Positions 1 to 7,729 of a DNA stretch of 10,363 nucleotides are shown one piece after another; positions within the stretch are counted from its first letter, which is position 1; each line of letters starts with the position of its first letter. A program made the translations under genes and the position numbers. The notes beneath the pieces were generated by a model, which worked only from the letters and a program-made list of their open reading frames with translations, had not been told where the DNA came from and ran no database searches. The stretch lies in NCBI GenBank assembly GCA_964458335.1, contig CAYWIJ010000023.1, forward strand, positions 1-10,363, given 5' to 3'. The stretch comes from Aalborg-AAW-1 sp964458335 (GTDB lineage: Bacteria > Patescibacteriota > Gracilibacteria > Absconditabacterales > Absconditicoccaceae).

Positions 1-2350
1 CTCTAATAAATTTTGTTAATGTTGGATTAGAAGTATCAAGATCTGAAAAGTTATTTGCATATCTTCTTGTCTCTTTTCTACATAATACATTCTTCGCAAA
101 CTCTACCATAAATCTTGCTGCTTCTTCTCTCGTAAGATAACTATATGGTCTATAATCTACTGTTCATCTTCGTCTTGTTAATTCATAATTATACAGCATT
201 TGATGTGCTGTTTTAAACGCTTCACTGATAATATTTCACTGATCAAGCGTAGTCGTATAAGAAGGAACAAAACATGTTGAAGGATAAATAGTTGGATTGA
301 ACATATCTATAGAGAGAGGAATTGATACTCCTTCTCCTTTTATTGGTGTTTCTTCCTTTATTTCTCACTCTCCTGGTATTACATATCCTCATCATGAATT
401 TGATCATGTTATAACTCCTCATGTTCATGAGGACGAAACCTCTACAATTACCGTTCTTGTGACTATATTCCCTTCATTTCCAGCTATATCCTTATACGTA
501 TATTCCAGAATATATGTTCATGGAGTATGGATATTTACGGTTCAACTCGTTGCTATTGGTATTACTCCACTTCCATCTATAATATCTGTCCATCTTGCTC
601 CTGGATCATGAAACACATTTCCTTGGTTAATTGTCATAGATGATGATCACGATAACAATATAATTGGTGGTATTGTATCTTTTACCACAACTGTTCTTTC
701 AATACTACTAACATTTCATGCCGTATCATGAGCAGTATATTCTATGATATAAGTACCAACAGTCATATAATCCACTGTACCACTTACCACGACAGAACAA
801 GTAATATCAATATTATCACTACAGCTATAACCTGGATCTGTCCATACTGTTCATCATTCTATAGTCTGATGAATAGAACCTACAAGAGTAATAACAGGAT
901 CTTCTGTATCAATGATATAAGATTGAGTATTAGATCATGTAAATAATCCATTACTGGCAAATACTTCTAATATACCTGAACTACCAATCATTCATCATGT
1001 ACAAGTTATTGGTGCTAATGTTGGCACTATTCCACAATTAAATCACATTCCTACACCTGAAAATACAATACTTGTAATAGTGTCTCATGGTGAACTTGTA
1101 ATTTCTATGATAGTATTAGTTATTCCTGTATTACTAAGGATAGTTGGTGCAAAAATATTCACTACTGGTGGATAATAGAGAGTTTTCTCATGATAATTGT
1201 CAGAAGTATCATATGCTCTTACGACTACAATATGGGTATTACCTGAGAGAATTGGATAATAAGGATATGGAGTATTTATAAGAGGAGAACCATCTATAGA
1301 AATTACATATCCACTAAAGTGAAGATCTGTTGATCCACTTACGTTGATTTCAGGGTTATTAATATCATAGGGATCATTAATATTGATAGCAATTATTGGT
1401 TCAGTAGGTGGTGTAGTATCTATTACCTTTACTGTTCTTGTTATTGTATTTCATTCATTTCATGATGTATCTGTATGGGTATATTCTAATACATATACTC
1501 CTAATATATTTGTATCTACTGTTCAACTTGTTGCTGTAAGAATAGTTCCACTTCCATCTACATTATCTGTCCATGTTGCGCCTGGATCTATTCGAGGATT
1601 TCATGACTCTAGATCTATAGATATATCTCATGATAATGTGATTGAAGGTGGTATAGTATCAAAAACAAATACACATGGAGATAATCCATAACGAGTATTA
1701 CTAGTATTTCGATTATTAGAATTATTGATAGCGCTAATAAATGATGAACTAGAAAGCGATACATTAGTACAATTATATTGTATATTATCTGAGGGAGAAG
1801 TGATTTCTATAGCACTTGTACCTAAAGAAAGTGGTATTGGAAGATAAGAATTAGTTGAGGTAGGAGTTCAAGAATTGATCCATACTGTTCATCAAAATCA
1901 TAATCCATATAGAAAGGAAGAACTTGTATTATATGTTAATCATTGATAGAGAAAAATATTTTCTGAAGTTGTAGACAAGTCAAATGGTCATGTTCTACTT
2001 ATAGTTCCTATTCCAGGAGATATTGTTGGCGTAGCATTAAGTGAGTCTATTCTTATTACTGTCCCTTTTGTGACATGTGTAGTAAAAGTAATAGTGATAT
2101 ATCACTCAGTTCATCTCCACAATCAGGCACTAGTGATACCATCATCGCTTACATATAATACAGTACCTGTATCAATATCTACACGAGATACAAAATCTAT
2201 AGCATCAGGATTAGTAGAATTAGCTGTAATGACAAATATATCTCCAGGAGATAATACTGTAGCAGCTTGTAATCACCATCATACTAATCCAAATAATATA
2301 ATAATAAAAGATGATAAAAAATTTCATAGTATTCTATAACGATTCTTCAT
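1..2350 (-). CDS. Secreted multidomain surface protein with DUF5011/Ig-like modules and an SLH-like C-terminus (partial)
   Basis: Read with TGA as Gly this is one open frame of 783 codons that runs off the left edge, so the C-terminus is missing. I chose the ATG at 2350 because it starts a typical signal peptide (MKNRYRILGN, a hydrophobic stretch to about residue 27, then LQAA). An in-frame ATG at 2365 would add five residues. Residues about 31-190 (motif SPGDIFVITANS) resemble an uncharacterised domain of exported bacterial proteins. DUF5011-like modules lie near residues 235-310, 484-557 and 560-636, each with the DPG..W.D and G.Y..EY...D..GN patterns; less clear Ig-like segments fill 311-480. 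A Gly/Ser-rich linker (about 638-675) leads to an SLH-like region from about 705 (YRPYSYLTREEAARFM, NNFSDLD). Inferred role: cell-envelope-anchored adhesin or S-layer-associated protein. More than 30 glycines are TGA. Module calls rest on motifs, not on a search. Confidence 0.85.
443..1648 (-). repeat. Three DUF5011-like modules in the surface protein (1421-1648, 680-901, 443-673)
   Basis: Each module is about 75 residues. It opens with a (P)P.I.L.G start, has DPGA.WTD or DPGYSCSD near the middle, and ends with a TYILEYT..D.AGN stretch and a TRTV strand. The first (1421-1648) and third (443-673) are closest, recognisably similar even at DNA level, which suggests intragenic duplication. The second (680-901) carries an extra pair of cysteines (YSCSDNIDITCS) that could form a disulfide. 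Such modules are common in surface proteins as spacer or stalk domains. Their function here is inferred only from family behaviour. Confidence 0.75.
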
Positions 2351-2386
2351 TGATAATACATTCATGAGATAAATAAAGCTAATAAA

Positions 2387-2412
2387 ACTATAACTTTTTT
2401 TTTTGTTTTCAA
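2387..2412 (-). promoter_or_regulatory. Possible promoter of the surface-protein gene
   Basis: On the minus strand TTGAAA (2412-2407) precedes TATAGT (2392-2387) with a 14-base spacer, shorter than the usual 16-18, about 21 bases before the ATG at 2365. The spacer holds a run of ten A (2404-2395). The short spacer makes this a weak call. No Shine-Dalgarno sequence is seen before either candidate start. Confidence 0.35.
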
Positions 2413-2442
2413 GCCGTTTTTCAACGATATCAATACTTTTTC

Positions 2443-2470
2443 TTGTGTTATATGATAAAATCAGTATAAT
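2443..2470 (+). promoter_or_regulatory. Putative sigma-70-type promoter of dus
   Basis: TTGTGT (2443-2448) and a perfect TATAAT (2465-2470) are separated by 16 bases, 43 bases upstream of the dus ATG. Transcription would begin near 2477, leaving an untranslated leader of roughly 37 bases. A second TATAAT lies at 2486-2491 without an obvious -35. The heptamer TAACAAT occurs three times between -10 and ATG (2470-2476, 2478-2484, 2500-2506). Its meaning is unknown. Confidence 0.5.
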
Positions 2471-2513
2471 AACAATCTAACAATTTATAATCTACATTAT
2501 AACAATCTCAACC

Positions 2514-3689
2514 ATGATTCTCTGATTAGCTCCGATGGATGGAGTAACTGATTATAGTTATAGACGTATTGTGCAAGAAATTTTTGATAAGTACGGAGAT
2601 AAAAATCACACCCTTTGGAAATGGACAGAATTTATGTCTGCAGATGGCTATATGATCAATCCTTCGCGTCTTGTCAAACATCTCATTACTTCATCGGATG
2701 AAAATCATCTCATTGCTCAGATATATGGATGAAATATTGATACTTTACTCAAAACTGCACAAGATACTGAAAAAAAATATCCATTTTTTCAGTGAATTGA
2801 GCTCAACATAGGATGCCCTTCACCGAAAATTCTCTCTTGTGGAGCTGGAGCTGGCATGATGAAAAATAAGCAAAAAACTCTTGAATATATAAAAATTCTC
2901 AGTGAATGACTTGCTCTTCCCTTTTCTATCAAAACAAGAGCTGGTCTAAATATTGATGATAAAGAAGATCAATTCAAATTTATTATAGATGCTGCAAAAT
3001 ACTGCCCTACCATCACCATACATGGAAGAACCTACAATCAAGCACACAACGGTGAAGTAGATCGAGATTTTATCTATAATATCAAAAAAGAGTTATGAGA
3101 TAATCATACTATCATAGGGAATGGTGGTATCAATAATTATAGCAATTATAAAATTCATGAATGAAAAATCGATGGCATTATGATAGGACAAGCAGCGATG
3201 AGCAATCCATGGATTTTCACTCCATATACACCCACCGAAGCAGAAAGAATTTCTCTTTCTCTCCACCATCTTCTTCTTATGTGAGCTTATGAAATCTATA
3301 TGACTCATACTCGTACTCAGTTTCCAGAAGAAAGTGACCAACTCATCATTAATAGACAATATTTACATCTCAACAAAAAATACGATCCTGACAGCGATGA
3401 AATTCAGGAACTCCCAAAGATAGACTTTCACGATTATCATTTTCCTTTCCCTAGTTATGAGGTTATTGATGAAATATATGTACTGATTCAAAAAAGTATT
3501 GACCAATGAAAAGAAGAAATCTACTGGAGAAAATCTCTTTTTAATCTCACAACTCTTCGTTGCGGAGTAGATTTCCGTAAATATCTTTTTGGATATATTA
3601 AATGAATTACTGGAAATAAAGAACTCAAACAAAAAATAGTCAATATCAAAGATTTTAGTAACCTCTATCAAGCTATCCATAATACGTAA
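2514..3689 (+). CDS. dus: tRNA-dihydrouridine synthase
   Basis: The 391-residue product belongs to the Dus family: FMN-dependent, NADPH-using enzymes that reduce specific uridines in tRNA to dihydrouridine in the cytoplasm. The TIM-barrel motifs appear in order: LAPMDGVTD at residues 5-13, the active-site motif ELNIGCPSPK with the predicted catalytic Cys101, SIKTRAG with Lys140, TIHGRT with His170, IGNGGI at 201-206 and IGQAAMSNPW at 224-233 for phosphate binding. The C-terminal helical domain ends with FRKYLFGYIKGITG. A stretch of about 70 residues (roughly 270-340), rich in Asp, Glu, His and aromatics, looks like an insertion compared with DusA/B/C of about 320-345 residues. Nine Gly codons are TGA. 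The ATG at 2514 places MILG just before LAPMDG, and an in-frame TAA lies at 2478-2480. I cannot assign the subfamily or target uridine. Confidence 0.93.
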
Positions 3690-3735
3690 TCCACAATACT
3701 CTAATACCTAACAACTCATATCTAACAACCAATGC

Positions 3736-4839
3736 CTAACTCACTATATTAAGCATTCAAGCTACTCCAATCATTGCAGCATTATCAGTACAATAATCAA
3801 ATTTTATTGGTGTAAAAAATAATATAGTTTGATCAGTATCATATCCATATGTATCAAGAACTGTCTGTATTTTCTCTCTTATTCTAACATTAGCCGACAC
3901 TCATCATACTAAAGCTACCGTAGTGATATTCTCTTTTATCACTCATTGTAAAATTCTTGTAGCAAGAATATCTGCCGCTGCTTCCTGAAACTCATAAGCG
4001 AGATATGAAACAATTTCTGAAGGTAAAACGTCTTCTTCTCACAGTCACAATTCTTTCCTATACAAACTAATAAAATTATAAGCCTGTGATTTCATACCAG
4101 AGAAACTAAAATCATACGTATCTTGCAAGAGTATTCTTTTAAATTTCTGCTGTACAAAAGGATATTTTTTGTAAATAGTCTGTTCATCATAGAATAATGC
4201 TTGTTGTGAAATCCACACTCAACCAGGATATGGTCATCACAACAATCTTGATACTTTATCAAACACTTCACCAATAGCATCATCTCTTGAACTAGCTATT
4301 TTTTTGATCTCAAATTGTCAAATTCTTTTGTCTATATCGACAGAATTATTGTCTTTATTATTGTCCATGTAAGACAATATAGACATGTCACTATGTCATC
4401 AAGACACACTAAGAATAAGATTTTTTCTATTGTCTATATATTGTCTATCTAAAAATCGTGACACAATATGTCCATGTAAATGATTAATATATTGACACGG
4501 TTTTTGATACCAACGAGATAATAATAATGCTGTCGTTCTTCCAATAATTAGGGATCATGGAAGTCATGGTGTATGTGTCACTACTATTTTATGAACATCT
4601 TTCATTAACTCATCGAGATCATATCATCATGTTACCTGAACACACAAATCATACAATACAGGAATAATTTGATGCAGATGTTCTCTACTTGCTAATTCTG
4701 GAACAACTCATCCATAATCTTCATGTAATGCTATCTGATGGAATGCTACCATCTCTTCACAAAAAAATCATGCCTCTGAAGAAGAAACAATAGCTAAAGA
4801 AGTATCATCACAACTTGTTTCAATAGCAAGCACTTTCAT
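3736..4839 (-). CDS. tsaD: tRNA N6-adenosine threonylcarbamoyltransferase TsaD
   Basis: TsaD, with TsaB and TsaE, transfers the threonylcarbamoyl group from threonylcarbamoyl-AMP to A37 of tRNAs that read ANN codons; it is near-universal. The 367-residue frame opens with MKVLAIETSCDDTS and contains GGVVPELASREH (43-54), the metal-binding pair His120 and His124 in INHLHGHI, SGGHS (146-150), DDAIGEVFDKVSRLLGGPYPGG (in the 180-207 region), SFSGMKSQ (245-252), GGVSAN (312-317) and the third metal ligand Asp352 in CTDNAAMIG. Eighteen glycines are TGA, many at invariant positions, which supports the recoding. About 15-20 extra residues near 156-172 (MDNNKDNNSVDID) interrupt the usual SGGH-to-DDA spacing. 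The gene converges on dus with 46 bases between the stops. TsaB and TsaE are not in this window. Confidence 0.96.
4314..4445. repeat. Cluster of ATTGTC/GACAAT hexamers inside tsaD
   Basis: ATTGTC starts at 4314, 4348, 4360, 4429 and 4440 and its complement GACAAT at 4373, six copies in about 130 bases. TATTGTC (4359-4365) and GACAATA (4373-4379) form a perfect seven-base inverted repeat around a seven-base loop. On the coding strand this region encodes the Asn/Asp-rich insertion of TsaD. It may be a slippage-expanded loop; whether it also acts as a DNA or RNA signal is unknown. Confidence 0.6.
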
Positions 4840-4872
4840 ACAATAAGTCAAGCTCAATAATAAAGGATTCTT

Positions 4873-4900
4873 TTGACTGAAATAATCGTTTAAGTATAGT
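4873..4900 (+). promoter_or_regulatory. Strong promoter of the exported-protein trio, placed for a leaderless start
   Basis: TTGACT (4873-4878) and TATAGT (4895-4900) are separated by 16 bases. The ATG of the first exported gene begins at 4908, only seven bases after the -10 box, which is where transcription normally starts. The mRNA would therefore begin at or next to its start codon. No Shine-Dalgarno sequence lies between the promoter and the ATG, as expected of a leaderless message. The 68-base gap is shared with the divergent tsaD, for which I see no equally clear promoter. Confidence 0.65.
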
Positions 4901-4907
4901 TATTTTG

Positions 4908-6368
4908 ATGTTCACTACAAGTCAGAAAAAAATATTACTATGAGTACTCATTTGATTCATCTGAATCTTCTCTTTTTCTTATGCTCAAGATAATACTCAA
5001 ACTTGTATTACCTGTGGAACAATGGCCTCAGAACTTCAAGATTATATTAGTTTTGCTAATCAGATGATTGATGTACTCGATACTCAATCAAATATTATTG
5101 CTAAATGATCGTCATACAATGTCTTTGGTCCATGGCAAGGAGGAACATATAATGGAATATTAGTAGATAAAAATCCTTCCTGACTTATACAAAGTATCGT
5201 CTTATGAACTCTCAAGAATTTAGATAAAAGACAATCATATATAAGATCCACCATCGAAGTACTTTCCATCTATACCTTTGATATTATGAAAGATGGATCA
5301 CTATGATTTCTTGTAGCCAGCCAACCACGACCTATTATGAGAGATTTTCAGTATCTTCTTGATATTGATACACTCATTAGTGATAAGATTTATGATCTCT
5401 GAACTATCGGCGCACAGTGAAAACAACTTACAACAGCTGAACGTAATGCTATGATTACCTTATTAAAAAATAATACAGGTGAAGGAAAAATATTTGATAA
5501 AGATCCTATCATCGATCCTGCTATCAGCTCTACTGATGTATTACGTCTCTTGCTTCGTATCAATAATAGGAACAAAAAAACTCTTACTCTCTCTACTACA
5601 AGTATCGACAACACTGTGACGGCTAATAAAAGCACACTCTATCTGTCTCAATCATATTACAGAAATATGGTAGAAAAGTACGAATGTGCAAGAATTGGAG
5701 GAAAGAATATGTGTTGAGGTAGTCGAGCAAATTTTAAAAAAAGTATTGATACCATCACAAAATCATTTATAGAATCAGGACCAAAACAATCACGAGAAAA
5801 AATAAATAAAGCATACAATAGACTGATCACAAGGGGAAAACTTATCATAGGAGCTGATAAAATTAGTGACAAAAATATTCAAGACTATCGTACAAGAGAA
5901 CATGAACTTATCACTTCTCGATGAGATGGAGCAACATTAGTAAAGAGAACATGATGGTGAATATTAACATGAGCACTCAGTTCTAACATACCCAGAATCG
6001 TACAGCAAGAGCGAAAAGATATACTAAATAATAGCAAAGAAATAAGTAATGTACGAAAATATATTAAAGATACTTTCAAGCCACAACCAGTATTAAATAA
6101 TTTAACGAAAAAACAGCAAGACTCATTAGAATATCCTACCACCATTTCTCAAGTAGCCGTTACAAACAAACTCACACAAGTCATTAATCAACACTCTGAA
6201 ACTAAGATTTCTCAACTCAAAATTTCTCCTGATGATAGTATTGAAGCTATTTATAGGATCACAGAACGTATCCGTCTCATAAATAATATTCTTGCTAACA
6301 ATATCAAATCTGATCTCACTCGTACCTGTAATCTCCAATGTAGCAATCTGTGATGAATCTGCTGATAA
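4908..6368 (+). CDS. Exported protein of unknown function, first of three
   Basis: I do not recognise a family. The 486-residue product starts with a classic signal peptide (MFTTSQKKILLG, hydrophobic to FSFSYA, likely cleavage before Gln27), which decides the start at 4908. Soon after cleavage comes a CxxC pair (Cys33, Cys36, CITCG). A second pair is Cys260 and Cys269 (YECARIGGKNMCGG), and the C-terminus ends with three more (Cys474, 478 and 485). The rest is polar and mostly predicted helical, with basic stretches such as SREKINKAYNRLITRGK. Seventeen glycines are TGA, three of them inside the signal peptide. The final sense codon is TGA, directly followed by the TAA stop. The next gene starts 22 bases downstream, so co-transcription is likely. 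The envelope or extracellular location is inferred from the signal peptide. The peptide LVKRT (344-348) recurs in the third gene. Confidence 0.85.
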
Positions 6369-6390
6369 ATTTTTATTTGTTATATATTCT
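6369..6390 (+). promoter_or_regulatory. AT-rich leader of the second exported gene (copy 1 of a repeated leader)
   Basis: The 22 bases between the previous stop and the ATG at 6391 match the 21 bases before the third gene (7709-7729) apart from one extra G at 6379. Both begin ATTTTTATTT and end TTATATATTCT directly before ATG. It lacks a Shine-Dalgarno motif. It could be an AT-rich translation-initiation element or a -10-like sequence; the sequence does not decide which. Confidence 0.55.
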
Positions 6391-7650
6391 ATGTTCTGAA
6401 AAGTATTATATAAGATAAACAATATAATTATACTGACGATAGCGATAGTATGATTTTGGCAGTCTACATTTTCAGTACAAATCCTTCAAACAAATCAATG
6501 AGATACATATACCAAGCTTGTTACTACCGATATTGAATATGAACAGAATGGAATAAAAATTGAAGATAGACAACTCTTGCCCGATATGAAAAAACTTTGT
6601 AACAACATTATCGATAAAGATTTCAATATCTGAACCGTTACCTTCAAATCAGATATTTCTAATACCAATGACCTATGAGTAAATTACAAAGCACAAGAAT
6701 CTCTTTTTGTCACTATTATCTGTAATTCACTGCTCTCTGATAAAGCAAGTAAAACTACTCAAGAAAAATCACTTCCCATGAATAATATTATAAAAAATCC
6801 TACTATACGATCACTCTGAGTAGCTTGCCTACCAGCAGAACACAATACCATTACTATCGCTAATCCAGATTGTGATCCTCGAAATAAAGACAACGCTAAT
6901 ACTATTGATCTGTGATTCATATTTTATAATGTCGCCATCAAGATAATCAATGATATATCCAATCTTATGATAGCTCGTGAATATGGAGCTACCAATAGTG
7001 AAAGTACACCAAAAATACTAGCTGAAGCATTTATAGAGAATCATTTTAATACACCTGGATTTCGTCCAGAAAGCAAATTTTATCCTCAAACTTATAACAA
7101 ACTCAAAGAATACATAACTATTGGTAAAAATATACAAAAATCCACTCTGATTATTGATATGAATAAATTGAAAGATGGGCAAGCTCTTAATGGGTTAGAT
7201 ATGTGGAGAAATTTTCTTGTCTATGATAGTCAAAATACAAAATGAGCCAATTCTGCAACAGAAACATTATCAACATATCAATGAATAGGAACAGATCTTA
7301 TTTATAATGAATTATTTTTCTATACACTTTTCAGCCAAATATATAGCTCTTATCTCAATAAATATCGATCCAAAGCACAAGACATACCAATTGCTTTACA
7401 ACAAGAAAATAATATCAATAATGCCATAGAGATTCAGAGAGCAAGAATAGCATCTCAACAAGATACATTATTAGGAGCTGTCACACAGACGATCAGACAA
7501 ATCAATACAACAACTTCAAGTTTTCCTATCCATATAGGATTACTCATGTACCAAGAAGATTTACTAACATTAAGAAATAATTTCGCAAAAATCTACCTCC
7601 CTCTTCACCAACTTCATTATAAATTAGAAAATATACAGAGTAAAGAGTAA
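6391..7650 (+). CDS. Exported protein of unknown function, second of three
   Basis: No family is recognised. The 419-residue product begins MFGKVLYKIN followed by a hydrophobic segment (about residues 11-23), which fits a signal peptide or a single N-terminal membrane anchor; the cleavage site is unclear. Four cysteines (70, 111, 146 and 161) all lie in the N-terminal part, which looks mixed alpha/beta; Cys146 and Cys161 bracket a LPAEHNTITIANPDC stretch. From about residue 180 the protein is largely predicted helical and ends in an amphipathic segment (FAKIYLPLHQLHYKLENIQ). Nine glycines are TGA. It sits 22 bases after the first exported gene and 79 bases before the third, all on the plus strand. 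The start is set by the signal sequence and the repeated leader. It may work with its two neighbours at the cell surface; that is inferred from location only. Confidence 0.82.
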
Positions 7651-7661
7651 TGACATATTTC

Positions 7662-7682
7662 TATCATTTCTTATGAATGATA
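7662..7682 (+). terminator. Inverted repeat between the second and third exported genes
   Basis: TATCATT (7662-7668) and AATGATA (7676-7682) pair perfectly over seven bases with a seven-base loop. An alternative pairing ATGAAT (7673-7678) with ATTCAT (7692-7697) shares its bases. The stem is AT-only and has no immediate T-run, so it is a weak terminator candidate. It could instead be an attenuator or RNA-processing site that lowers expression of the third gene. Confidence 0.25.
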
Positions 7683-7708
7683 ATAAATAGTATTCATGAT
7701 AAATAAAT

Positions 7709-7729
7709 ATTTTTATTTTTATATATTCT
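7709..7729 (+). promoter_or_regulatory. AT-rich leader of the third exported gene (copy 2 of a repeated leader)
   Basis: These 21 bases repeat the leader at 6369-6390 with a single-base deletion, and both copies abut the start codon. The shared 14-mer at the start is TTATATATTCTATG. Conservation across two starts whose coding sequences diverge at once suggests a functional initiation or regulatory element, or a duplicated gene junction. Confidence 0.55.

Noticed and set aside
297..1691. Plus-strand frames at 297-611 and 1383-1691 that resemble each other
   Set aside because: They are the antisense of two similar DUF5011 modules of the minus-strand surface gene; their similarity only reflects the module duplication.
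2535..2732. Internal ATG at 2535 as the start of dus
   Set aside because: It would cut off the conserved LAP of the LAPMDGVTD motif; the upstream ATG at 2514 in the same frame keeps it.
2514..3689. UGA as selenocysteine or tryptophan
   Set aside because: The TGA positions match conserved glycines rather than Cys or Trp positions, and TGG is used normally for Trp in the same genes.
4939..4990. Alternative ATG at 4939 for a small ORF near the start of the first exported gene
   Set aside because: It is out of frame with the long gene and ends quickly. The ATG at 4908 gives a complete signal peptide and fits the promoter.
5390..5635. Minus-strand frame with a hydrophobic start that looks like a small membrane protein
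   Set aside because: It lies wholly opposite the first exported gene, whose frame is open for 487 codons; the hydrophobic string arises from antisense of Lys/Glu/Asn-rich codons.
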